From: Pseudopedobacter saltans
Lineage (GTDB): Bacteria > Bacteroidota > Bacteroidia > Chitinophagales > Chitinophagaceae
NCBI GenBank assembly: GCA_003241175.1
Contig: QFOI01000050.1
Coordinates: 1-13,831, forward strand
DNA: 13,831 nucleotides
Direction of reading: 5' to 3'
The position numbers and the translations under genes were made by a program. Of the stretch, positions 1 through 7,886 are shown piece by piece. Each line of letters opens with the position of its first letter. The stretch's first letter is position 1. Below the pieces are notes generated by a model, which saw only the letters and a program-made list of their open reading frames with translations, searched no databases and was not told where the DNA came from.

Positions 1-1
1 G

Positions 2-493
2 CAAGCTACTATTCCTTCCGTTAATATTTGTATGAATTGTCACAAGGCGATTACAGAATATAGTGGTGCTCCTTTGCATGACGAGGATGGAAACGAAGTA
101 AATGGTACAGCAGAAATCCAAAAATTGTTCAAATATGCTGGATATTCTGGTAAAGGTGATTGGGATGCTTCTCAAGCTAAACCCATCGAATGGACACGTA
201 TCCATAACCTACCTGACCACGTATACTTCAACCACTCACAACACGTGAAAGTTGGACAAGTAGCTTGTCAGACTTGCCACGGAGAAGTAACAGCAATGGA
301 CGAAATGAAACAGTTCTCACCATTGACAATGGGATGGTGTATCAACTGTCACCGCACAACAAAAGTTCAGTTTAAGGATAATGGATTCTATAGCATGTAC
401 GAAAAGTATCATGATGAATTAGCATCAGGAAAGATAGATTCAGTGACGGTTAAGATGATTGGTGGAACAGAATGTCAAAAATGCCACTACTAA
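2..493 (+). CDS. actA: ActA, multiheme cytochrome c subunit of alternative complex III (5' truncated)
   Basis: This is the C-terminal part of the multiheme cytochrome c subunit of alternative complex III, which acts on the periplasmic face and receives electrons from the ActB Fe-S clusters. The frame is open from base 2, so the true start lies left of the window. The ATG at 32 is internal, because it falls inside the first heme motif. Four CXXCH motifs are visible: CMNCH (29-43), CQTCH (266-280), CINCH (338-352) and CQKCH (473-487). Family members usually have five, so one or more probably lies upstream. The last motif sits one residue from the C-terminus (CQKCHY then stop). It is followed after 56 bp by actB, as in other act operons. 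The identification is firm from the heme motifs plus the downstream act genes; the missing N-terminus would hold any signal sequence or membrane anchor. Confidence 0.9.
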   Translation, partial: QATIPSVNICMNCHKAITEYSGAPLHDEDGNEVNGTAEIQKLFKYAGYSGKGDWDASQAKPIEWTRIHNLPDHVYFNHSQHVKVGQVACQTCHGEVTAMDEMKQFSPLTMGWCINCHRTTKVQFKDNGFYSMYEKYHDELASGKIDSVTVKMIGGTECQKCHY

Positions 494-549
494 TATTGTA
501 GTAGCAAGAGATTGTAGAAAGAATTTTAAAAATTTTCAAATTCCCATAA

Positions 550-3500
550 ATGGATAACAGAAAGTATTGGCAAAACTTTGGTGAAAAGAATGATTCAGAG
601 GCATACAAGGCTACTGTTAAGGATGAGTTTCGTAACAATGAGCCACAGATACCATTTGATGAAAGCAAGGGACTTTTAGATACAGCGACTCCTCGTAGAG
701 ACTTTTTGAAATATTTGGGATTCAGTACAGCTGCAGCAGCTATTGCTGCGAGTTGTCAGACTCCTGTAGAGAAATCTATTCCTTTTGCCAACAAACCTGA
801 GGATGTAGTTCCAGGTCAGGCAAACTATTATGCTACGACTTACATTCAAGATGGAGATGTTGCGAGTGTAATCGCTAAGGTTAGAGATGGGCGTCCTATC
901 AAATTGGAAGGAAACGAGTTGTCTCCTTTAACTGGTGGTACTTCTTCAAGAGTTCAAGGATCAGTTTTGGATCTTTATGATACTGCTCGTTTACGTTTTC
1001 CTACAATAGCAGGAAAAGAAACGACTTTTGCAACGATAGACCAAGAAATACTTAAAGGTTTAGCATCTGTTGGTGGTAGACCAGTTGTACTTTTAACAAG
1101 CTCTGTTGTTTCTCCTACATCCAAAGCTGTCATTGCACAGTTTTTGGCTAAATATCCAGGAAGCCGTCAAGTTACTTATGATGGAGTTTCCTATTCCGCT
1201 TTACTTCAAGCGAATGAAGCAACTTATGGAAAAAGGGTCATTCCTTCTTATCATTTTGAAAATGCAGATGTAATTGTTAGTTTGGGTGCTGATTTTTTAA
1301 GTACATGGTTGAGCCCAACAGAATTTTCTAAGCAATACGCAACGGGTAAAAAGCTGGACGAGAAGAATCCTAAAATGAGTAAGCACTTTCAGATTGAAAG
1401 CATGCTTAGCATGACGGGTGCCAATGCTGACGAACGTTTTATCATTAAGCCAAGCCAAGAAGGTCAAGTAGCTGCAGCTTTATTAAGCGCTGTTAGTGGA
1501 CAGGGAATTGCTGGTATTTCTGATGCTAAAACCAAAGCAGGATTAGAAAAAATAGCTAAAGCTCTTGCAGCTGCTAAAGGCAAATCTTTGGTAGTGAGTG
1601 GAAGCAATGATGTAAATATTCAAATAGTAGTAAACGCTATCAACGAAGCTGTTGGTGCTAACGGTACTACCATAGATTGGTCAACTCCTGTTAACTATCG
1701 TCAAGGTATAGACAGTGATTTTGCCGGATTAGTTCAACAATTGAATCAAGGTGCTATCGGTGCTTTGTTTGTATTGGGTGCAAATCCTTCTTACAATTAT
1801 TATAATGCAGAGCAGTTCAACAATGGACTTAAAAAAGTCCCATTGTCCGTTTCTTTTGCTGAAAGATTGGATGAAACTGCTGAATTGTGTAAATATCAAG
1901 TCCCTACTAATCATTTTCTTGAAAGTTGGGATGATGCAGAACCAAAAGCAGGATATTTTTCTTTTACACAACCTACAATCAATCCATTATTCAAAACTCG
2001 CCAATGGCAAGAAAGCTTGATGGTTTATGCAGGTATCGCAGGTACTTATGCAGAATATCTTAAAGCTGCTTGGGTAGCTAAATTGGGCAATATCGCTGCA
2101 TGGGAAAAAGCCATTCAAGATGGTGTATTAAATCCAGCAACTGCTGTTATTTCTGGAACTCCTTTTAACGCTGGAGCTGTAGCTGCTGCATCTGCTGCTG
2201 CATCTGCCGCAACAAAAGCTGGTCAATATGAAGTAGTCCTTTATACAAAAGGTTCTATTGGAGAAGGTCAAGGTGCAAACAATCCTTGGTTGCAAGAACT
2301 TCCTGATCCAGTAACAAGGGCAACTTGGGACAACTATGCTGTTGTTAGCCCTTCTTTAGCGAAATCTTTGTTTGGTATTGACTTGGAAGACAATGGTAGT
2401 GCTGACCACTACGAAGTTTTCCCAGAGAAACCAGTCGTAAAAATTACAGTTAACAATAAGCCATTAGAATTACCAATCATCATTATACCAGGTACAGAAC
2501 CTAATACTATCGGTATTGCACTTGGATACGGTCGTTCCGAAAAAACAGGAAAAACTGCCGCAGGTGTGGGTAAAAATGCTTATCCTTTTGTTTCTGTAGA
2601 TGCTAACGGTAATCTTTCCTATAAATCAGTTAATGCAACTGTCGAAAAGACAAATAGCACTTATCCAGTAGCCTTAATACAAACACACAATGTTTACGAT
2701 ACTAAGCAAGGTAAACGTGTGGAAATAATGAAGGAATTGACCTTAGCAGATTTCCGTAAGGACCCTAAGGAAATTTATAAAGAAAGAGAACACGAATTAG
2801 AAGAATTTGGTGGTATCGAAAATTTCGAAAAGCAAGGTACCATTTATCCATATTACGAAAAACCGGGTATTCATTGGTCGATGAGCGTTGACTTGAATAC
2901 ATGTACCGGTTGTGGATCTTGTGTTGTGGCTTGTCAAGCTGAAAACAACGTTCCTGTGGTAGGAAAAAGCGAAGTTCTACGTTTCCATGATATGGAATGG
3001 TTGAGAATCGACCGCTACTACAGTGGCGATATGGAAAATCCACAAGTTGTATTTCAACCATTGATGTGTCAACACTGTGACAATGCTCCTTGTGAAAACG
3101 TTTGTCCGGTAAATGCAACTAACCACAGTACAGAAGGTTTGAACCAGATGGCTTACAACCGTTGTATTGGTACACGTTATTGTGCCAACAACTGTCCTTA
3201 TAAAGTGCGTCGTTTCAACTGGGCTGATTATACAGGTGCTGATTCATTCAAAAATAATCAAGATCAAAAATTGGTCGGTGTATTGGATCCAGCAGTTCAC
3301 CAGATGAATGATGATTTAACAAGAATGGTTTTGAATCCTGATGTTACTGTTCGTGCACGTGGTGTAATGGAAAAATGTTCTTTCTGTGTTCAGAGATTAC
3401 AGGAAGGTAAATTGACCGCAAAACGTGAAGGTCGTAAATTGAAAAGTGGGGAAAACAACGAATGGGATGTGCGTACAGCATGTCAACAATCTTGCCCTAG

Positions 3501-3696
3501 TGATTGTATCGTATTTGGTAACGTTAACGATCCTAACAGTGCAATCTCTAAAGTGCGTCGCGAGAATCCATTACGAATGTTCTACTCATTGGAACAATTG
3601 CACATCATGCCAAATGTCAATTATCTAGCTAAGGTTAGAAACCGTGATGAAGAAACTGTTCACGAACACGAAGAAGCGGAAGCGGCTCATCACTAG
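550..3696 (+). CDS. actB: ActB, fused molybdopterin-oxidoreductase-like / Fe-S subunit of alternative complex III
   Basis: This 1048-residue periplasmic subunit relays electrons from the quinol-oxidising membrane subunits to the cytochromes. The N-terminus has a Tat-type motif RRDFLK (residues 49-54), an Ala-rich hydrophobic stretch and a lipobox-like AASC ending at Cys69, suggesting a Tat-exported lipoprotein. Residues about 70-760 resemble the molybdopterin oxidoreductase fold. They contain a single Cys, in the motif AELCKYQ, and no N-terminal Fe-S motif, so this half is probably non-catalytic, as known for the family. Residues about 770-1035 form a PsrB/DmsB-like ferredoxin domain with Cys groups at 785 (CTGCGSC), 840 (CQHCDNAPC), 872 (CIGTRYC), 943 (CSFC) and 978 (CQQSCPSDC). 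The 872 group has Thr at the position where four-Cys relatives carry the second Cys, which fits one [3Fe-4S] cluster beside three [4Fe-4S]. The C-terminus is rich in His and Glu. No clear Shine-Dalgarno precedes the ATG. The length and fused form match Bacteroidota ActB. Confidence 0.95.
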   Translation: MDNRKYWQNFGEKNDSEAYKATVKDEFRNNEPQIPFDESKGLLDTATPRRDFLKYLGFSTAAAAIAASCQTPVEKSIPFANKPEDVVPGQANYYATTYIQDGDVASVIAKVRDGRPIKLEGNELSPLTGGTSSRVQGSVLDLYDTARLRFPTIAGKETTFATIDQEILKGLASVGGRPVVLLTSSVVSPTSKAVIAQFLAKYPGSRQVTYDGVSYSALLQANEATYGKRVIPSYHFENADVIVSLGADFLSTWLSPTEFSKQYATGKKLDEKNPKMSKHFQIESMLSMTGANADERFIIKPSQEGQVAAALLSAVSGQGIAGISDAKTKAGLEKIAKALAAAKGKSLVVSGSNDVNIQIVVNAINEAVGANGTTIDWSTPVNYRQGIDSDFAGLVQQLNQGAIGALFVLGANPSYNYYNAEQFNNGLKKVPLSVSFAERLDETAELCKYQVPTNHFLESWDDAEPKAGYFSFTQPTINPLFKTRQWQESLMVYAGIAGTYAEYLKAAWVAKLGNIAAWEKAIQDGVLNPATAVISGTPFNAGAVAAASAAASAATKAGQYEVVLYTKGSIGEGQGANNPWLQELPDPVTRATWDNYAVVSPSLAKSLFGIDLEDNGSADHYEVFPEKPVVKITVNNKPLELPIIIIPGTEPNTIGIALGYGRSEKTGKTAAGVGKNAYPFVSVDANGNLSYKSVNATVEKTNSTYPVALIQTHNVYDTKQGKRVEIMKELTLADFRKDPKEIYKEREHELEEFGGIENFEKQGTIYPYYEKPGIHWSMSVDLNTCTGCGSCVVACQAENNVPVVGKSEVLRFHDMEWLRIDRYYSGDMENPQVVFQPLMCQHCDNAPCENVCPVNATNHSTEGLNQMAYNRCIGTRYCANNCPYKVRRFNWADYTGADSFKNNQDQKLVGVLDPAVHQMNDDLTRMVLNPDVTVRARGVMEKCSFCVQRLQEGKLTAKREGRKLKSGENNEWDVRTACQQSCPSDCIVFGNVNDPNSAISKVRRENPLRMFYSLEQLHIMPNVNYLAKVRNRDEETVHEHEEAEAAHH
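2182..2205 (+). repeat. 12-bp in-frame tandem repeat in actB (poly-Ala/Ser)
   Basis: Two perfect copies of GCTGCTGCATCT lie end to end and are followed by a degraded partial copy. In frame they encode AAASAAAS at residues 545-552 of ActB, within a wider Ala-rich stretch (about residues 540-557). The repeat probably marks a flexible loop or linker in the non-catalytic half, where slippage can change length without breaking the frame. That role is inferred; the repeat itself is directly visible. Confidence 0.8.
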
Positions 3697-3743
3697 GATT
3701 GAAATATTTGATTAGAAAATTTAATTGGTTATAAATAATACCC

Positions 3744-5186
3744 ATGTCATTATTTAAATACGAATCAGAAGTAAGGGAACCATTGGTGAAAGGCAATAAA
3801 ACCTATCACCAAATTACAGAAGACATTATCAAACCGATCGAGGTAAAACCTACGAAACTTTGGTATATTGGTTTTGTTATCGCCTTGTGTTTATTAGGTT
3901 TTGGAGTATTGAGCGTATATCAAGAAGTGGTGTATGGTATCGGACAATGGAATCTTAATAAAACTGTTGGTTGGGGATGGGACATTACCAATTTCGTATG
4001 GTGGGTTGGTATTGGTCATGCTGGTACTTTGATCTCTGCCATCTTGTTGTTGTTCCGTCAAGGATGGAGAACGGGTGTAAACCGCGCTGCGGAAGCGATG
4101 ACAATCTTCGCCGTTATGTGTGCTGGTCAGTTCCCGATATTCCACATGGGTCGTGTATGGATGGCAATGTTCGTACTTCCTTATCCAAATACAAGAGGTT
4201 CATTATGGCCTAATTTCGAATCTCCGTTGCTTTGGGACGTATTTGCGATTTCTACTTATTTCACGGTTTCGTTGTTATTCTGGTATTCTGGTTTGTTACC
4301 TGATTTCGCTACTGTTCGTGACCGTGCAAAAACGAAACTTCGCAAATTGTTATATGGTGTTGCAGCATTTGGATGGAGTGGTTCTACCAAACACTGGCAA
4401 AGACATGAATCACTGTCATTGGTTTTGGCTGGTTTATCAACTCCATTAGTATTGTCTGTACACACAATTGTATCTTTTGACTTTGCAACATCCGTAATAC
4501 CTGGTTGGCATACAGCAATCTTTCCCCCGTATTTCGTTGCGGGTGCGGTATTCTCCGGTTTTGCGATGGTACAAACCTTGTTGTTGATGGTGCGCCACGT
4601 ATTGGGATTGCAAGATTACATTACAATGGGTCACATCGAAGCGATGAATAAAGTCATAGTGTTGACAGCCTCTATAGTGGGTTGCGCTTATTTGACAGAA
4701 TTGTTCATGGCTTGGTATTCTCAGAACAAATATGAAGGGTATGCTTTCTTCTATAGCCGTGTTAACTTGTTTAGTCCTTATGGTTGGTCATATTGGGGTA
4801 TGATGAGTTGTAACGTGATTGTTCCTCAGATATTCTGGTTCAGCAAGTTACGTCGTAATATAGCATTGACATTCTTCATGAGTATATTGATCAACGTAGG
4901 TATGTGGTTCGAGCGTTTTGTAATCATTGTTACCTCTATCTACCGTGATTATCTTCCATCTTCTTGGACTATTTATTACAGTCCTACAATTTGGGAATTA
5001 GGATTCTACTTAGGTACATTTGGTTTGTTCTTTACATGTTTCTTCCTGTTTGCAAAATACTTCCCAGTAATTGCGGTTGCGGAAATCAAATCTGTATTGA
5101 AAACTACTGGTGATAATTATCATGAAAAAATGTTACCAGCTGAAGCGATGACAGCTGAAGAGTTTTCTCACGAATATGCACACTAG
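3744..5186 (+). CDS. actC: ActC, NrfD/PsrC-like integral membrane quinol-oxidising subunit
   Basis: This 480-residue polytopic membrane protein of the NrfD/PsrC family is the main quinol-binding subunit of alternative complex III. About ten hydrophobic segments can be read. The first starts near residue 40 (LWYIGFVIALCLLGF) and the last near residue 430 (IWELGFYLGTFGLFF), in the two four-helix-bundle layout typical of the family. Family-typical stretches include GHAGTLISAILLLFRQGWR, then NRAAEAMTIFAV and FPIFHMGR in the second and third helices. Polar and charged residues within helices (His, Asp, Arg, Glu) are consistent with the quinol pocket and proposed proton paths, although individual roles cannot be assigned here. 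It starts at an ATG 47 bp after actB stops, and actD follows after 50 bp. The cytoplasmic-looking tail ends in SHEYAH. A plain NrfD/PsrC of another enzyme is excluded by the act context. Confidence 0.94.
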   Translation: MSLFKYESEVREPLVKGNKTYHQITEDIIKPIEVKPTKLWYIGFVIALCLLGFGVLSVYQEVVYGIGQWNLNKTVGWGWDITNFVWWVGIGHAGTLISAILLLFRQGWRTGVNRAAEAMTIFAVMCAGQFPIFHMGRVWMAMFVLPYPNTRGSLWPNFESPLLWDVFAISTYFTVSLLFWYSGLLPDFATVRDRAKTKLRKLLYGVAAFGWSGSTKHWQRHESLSLVLAGLSTPLVLSVHTIVSFDFATSVIPGWHTAIFPPYFVAGAVFSGFAMVQTLLLMVRHVLGLQDYITMGHIEAMNKVIVLTASIVGCAYLTELFMAWYSQNKYEGYAFFYSRVNLFSPYGWSYWGMMSCNVIVPQIFWFSKLRRNIALTFFMSILINVGMWFERFVIIVTSIYRDYLPSSWTIYYSPTIWELGFYLGTFGLFFTCFFLFAKYFPVIAVAEIKSVLKTTGDNYHEKMLPAEAMTAEEFSHEYAH

Positions 5187-5236
5187 GATAAGAACGAATT
5201 AGAAATTTTTAAAAAGTAAGCTTAAAGCTTTTAAAT

Positions 5237-5830
5237 ATGGCAAAAAAGAAATTTGTAGTAGCTTGTTATGAAGATGATGATCAAGTATTCCCTGCAATCA
5301 AAAAATGCAAGGAAGCTGGTTACAAGATTCATGATGTTTACACTCCATTTCCCGTGCATGGTTTAGATCATGCTTTAGGATTGCGTGAGACAAGTTTGCA
5401 TACTGCTGGGTTTATTTTTGGTATTACAGGTACAACTACAGCCTTGTCATGTATGACTTGGATATTGACCAGTGATTGGCCTCAGATTTATGATGGTAAA
5501 CCGCATTTTGCTTTGCCAGCATTTATTCCTATCACATTTGAGTTGACTGTATTGTTTGCGGCGGTTGGTATGGTGATGACGTTTATGTGGTTGTGTAAAT
5601 TGGCTCCTGGTGTTAAAAAGCACATTTTTGATCCAAGAGCGACAGACGATTTGTTCGTTATGCCAATAGAATGTACTAGCAAAACCAATGTAGAAGACTT
5701 GGAAGCTTTTCTGAAAAGTACTGGAGCGTCTAAGGTTAATGTGCAAGTAGCAGAGACTGAATGGTGGTATGGTCGTTATGATGTGGATGATGAACCACAT
5801 TTGATTCACGATGTACAGATTGAAGCTTAA
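5237..5830 (+). CDS. actD: ActD, DUF3341-type two-helix membrane subunit of alternative complex III
   Basis: This is a small membrane subunit of alternative complex III (197 residues, DUF3341 family). It has an N-terminal soluble part opening with KKKFVVACYEDDDQVFPAIK and continuing through a conserved-looking YKIHDVYTPFPVHGLDHALG. Two hydrophobic helices follow, near residues 55-78 (HTAGFIFGITGTTTALSCMT) and 95-122 (FIPITFELTVLFAAVGMVMT), then a soluble C-terminal part. The family has a structural role, packing against ActC and ActF, and has no cofactor motif, which agrees with the absence of heme or Fe-S motifs here. It sits between actC and actE, as in other Bacteroidota loci. The 50-bp gap before it contains two AAGCTT hexamers one base apart, just upstream of the ATG, and no strong Shine-Dalgarno. 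Confidence 0.92.
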   Translation: MAKKKFVVACYEDDDQVFPAIKKCKEAGYKIHDVYTPFPVHGLDHALGLRETSLHTAGFIFGITGTTTALSCMTWILTSDWPQIYDGKPHFALPAFIPITFELTVLFAAVGMVMTFMWLCKLAPGVKKHIFDPRATDDLFVMPIECTSKTNVEDLEAFLKSTGASKVNVQVAETEWWYGRYDVDDEPHLIHDVQIEA

Positions 5831-5880
5831 TTTTTAATTGATTTTTGGTTATTACAATATAGTAGTATAATTATTTACTG

Positions 5881-6558
5881 ATGAAGAAATTTTCTGTAAT
5901 AGCATTTTTAGGGTTGTCAAGTTTGGCAATTGTAAGTTGCGGTAATAATAATCGTAAGCCTCATAGGGTTTACATGCCGGATATGTTTTATAGCCGTGCA
6001 TATGAAACTTATGCGGAAAGAGATTCTTCTGTTTTCACGGAAAATCAAAAAGATGCTGGCTCTAAAATATTTTATAACAATAAGCCTGTAAATGGTACGA
6101 TAGCCAGAGGTGAGGGTGATCCGTTTCCAATAGAGAAGGACAAAGCTGGAGATACAACTAATTATGTTGCTTCTCGTGCTATCCCTAATCCAGAACCGGC
6201 ATTGACGGATGCTTCTCGTAAAGAGGCAGAGCGCCTTTACTTGATTTATTGCGGTATTTGTCATGGTGCCAAATTAGATGGTGCAGGTCCGTTGCATACA
6301 CGTTCTGACGGTTCTGATGGTCCTTATGCGGCCGCTCCTGCGAACTTCATTGGAGGTGCAAAATATTTGGCAATGCCTGATGGACAAATGTTTTATGCAA
6401 CAGAATACGGATTTAACATGATGGGATCATACGCTTCGCAATTGAGTAGAAAGCAAAGATGGGAGATTATCCATTATATTAAAGAAAAACAAGCAGCTGC
6501 AACAGGAACGGCTGCGCCTGCGGCAGCAACTGATTCTTCTGCTACAGCGAGTAAATAA
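5881..6558 (+). CDS. actE: ActE, monoheme cytochrome c lipoprotein of alternative complex III
   Basis: This periplasm-facing monoheme cytochrome c is probably the exit point for electrons toward the oxidase. The N-terminus is a lipoprotein signal: MKKF, a hydrophobic run, then the lipobox IVSC with Cys20 as the lipid-modified residue. The stretch RVYMPDMFYSRAYETYAE and the later GTIARGEGDPFP look like the family N-terminal segment. The heme motif CGICH is at residues 124-128, followed by GAKLDGAGPL. The sixth-ligand Met is most likely Met180 or Met181 in NMMGSYASQLS. The last 21 residues (205-225) are an Ala-rich, low-complexity tail ending TDSSATASK, similar in style to the CoxB tail. The gap to actF is 37 bp. 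A free class I cytochrome c is the alternative, but the gene position and family stretches favour ActE strongly. Confidence 0.94.
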   Translation: MKKFSVIAFLGLSSLAIVSCGNNNRKPHRVYMPDMFYSRAYETYAERDSSVFTENQKDAGSKIFYNNKPVNGTIARGEGDPFPIEKDKAGDTTNYVASRAIPNPEPALTDASRKEAERLYLIYCGICHGAKLDGAGPLHTRSDGSDGPYAAAPANFIGGAKYLAMPDGQMFYATEYGFNMMGSYASQLSRKQRWEIIHYIKEKQAAATGTAAPAAATDSSATASK

Positions 6559-6595
6559 TTTTTGAACAAGAATATTCGATTATAAAAGAAATAGT

Positions 6596-7822
6596 ATGTC
6601 TTCATTGAAATTACAGTTCGAAGTACCTTCTAAAATGAAAACCTGGTCATATGGGTTAATCATTGTTGGACTGATAGCTATTATTTTAGGTTTTGTTACA
6701 AAGGGTTCTAAACCTGAAGAAAGTGCAATTTACTGGGGTACACTTATGTATAATAGTATTTTCTTTTTGTTGATATGTAATGCGGCAATGTTTTTCCTTT
6801 GCGCATGTACATTGGCAATGGGTGGATGGCAACAAAGTTTTAAACGAGTGGCAGAGGCGATTTCTGCTATTGTTCCGATTTTTGGTATCATAGCTGGTGC
6901 TTTATTGATAGGATTTGTTGTAACTGGTAATGGACATATTTATGATTGGTTAGATCCTAAAGTTGTTGCTTCGCATCCTACTATCAAAGGAAAGATTGGT
7001 TTTTTGAATCCCGGCTTTTTCATATTCTGGACAGTTATTACAATAGTTTTGTGGAGTTTGCTAGGTGCTAAAATGCGTAAGATATCTTCTGAAGCAGATC
7101 AAGGTCCAATGGATTTCTCTACGGCTAAAAAATATATTTTCCGTAATACAGTTGCAGCTGCCTTGTTTATAGTATGGTTTGCATTGACTGTAGGGTCTGT
7201 AACTCCTTGGTTCTGGTTGATGAGTATTGATGGTGGATGGTACAGTACCATGTATAGCTGGTATACATTCGCATCTACTTTTGTATCTGGTGTAGCGTTG
7301 ATTGTATTGTTTGTTATTTATCTGAAAAACAAAGGATACTTAGAATACACTAATCAAGAGCATTTACATGATTTGGGTAAATTCATGTTTGCGTTCTCTA
7401 TATTCTGGACTTACTTATGGTTTGCACAGTACATGTTATTGTGGTATGCCAACATTCCAGAAGAAACTGTTTACTTCAAAAACAGAATCCAAAGTGAATT
7501 CAAAGGTGTTTTCTTCTTAATGTTAGTTATTAATTTTGTTTGTCCGATATTGATTTTGATGACAAAATCTGCCAAAAGAAACTATGCTATCATGACGTTT
7601 ATGGCTGTTATGATCATATTTGGTCACTGGTTGGATTTTTATCAAATGGTAATGGGTAGTATTTCTAGAGATCATCATATAACTTTGGGTTGGTTAGATT
7701 TTGGAACTGCAGCATTCTATATTGGTTTGATTATCTTGTTGGCAGGACGAAATTTGACAAAAAAACCTTTGATACCTCTTTATCATCCATTTATAAAAGA
7801 AAGTATTGTTCATCATACTTAA
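6596..7822 (+). CDS. actF: ActF, second NrfD-like integral membrane subunit of alternative complex III
   Basis: This 408-residue membrane protein is the ActC paralogue within alternative complex III and is often annotated as quinone-binding subunit 2. Ten hydrophobic segments can be counted, from MKTWSYGLIIVGLIAII (near residue 14) to FGTAAFYIGLIILLAG (near residue 370). Family-typical stretches include ESAIYWGTLMYNSIFFLLIC, WFWLMSIDGGWYSTMYSW and FSIFWTYLWFAQYMLLWYAN. The protein has no heme or Fe-S motif. In characterised ACIII, ActF supports ActC structurally and may form a proton pathway; whether it binds quinol is unsettled. It follows actE by 37 bp and precedes coxB by 64 bp of AT-rich sequence with no obvious terminator, so co-transcription of the act and cox genes is likely. 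Confidence 0.94.
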   Translation: MSSLKLQFEVPSKMKTWSYGLIIVGLIAIILGFVTKGSKPEESAIYWGTLMYNSIFFLLICNAAMFFLCACTLAMGGWQQSFKRVAEAISAIVPIFGIIAGALLIGFVVTGNGHIYDWLDPKVVASHPTIKGKIGFLNPGFFIFWTVITIVLWSLLGAKMRKISSEADQGPMDFSTAKKYIFRNTVAAALFIVWFALTVGSVTPWFWLMSIDGGWYSTMYSWYTFASTFVSGVALIVLFVIYLKNKGYLEYTNQEHLHDLGKFMFAFSIFWTYLWFAQYMLLWYANIPEETVYFKNRIQSEFKGVFFLMLVINFVCPILILMTKSAKRNYAIMTFMAVMIIFGHWLDFYQMVMGSISRDHHITLGWLDFGTAAFYIGLIILLAGRNLTKKPLIPLYHPFIKESIVHHT

Positions 7823-7886
7823 TTGGATAAAGTAGATTTTTAAGAAAAGGTATTTAAGTAATATAATACGATAAATTTTATAATTC

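Noticed and set aside
450..668. Minus-strand open frame overlapping the actA/actB junction, and about twenty similar frames opposite or within the act and cox genes
   Set aside because: They lie across strongly supported genes, have no recognisable motifs and show compositions expected of shadows of hydrophobic coding sequence.
550..2850. ActB as an active molybdenum enzyme
   Set aside because: There is only one Cys between the lipobox and the Fe-S domain, no N-terminal cluster motif, and ACIII family members are known not to bind the cofactor.
3703..3710. AATATTTG between actB and actC as a promoter element
   Set aside because: It misses the TA of TAnnTTTG and lies within a tight operon, and I did not find a convincing upstream TTG box at the right spacing.
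5218..5230. Paired AAGCTT hexamers just before actD as an operator or hairpin
   Set aside because: The possible stem is only four base pairs in AT-rich DNA. It could affect translation slightly, but there is no support beyond the repeat itself.
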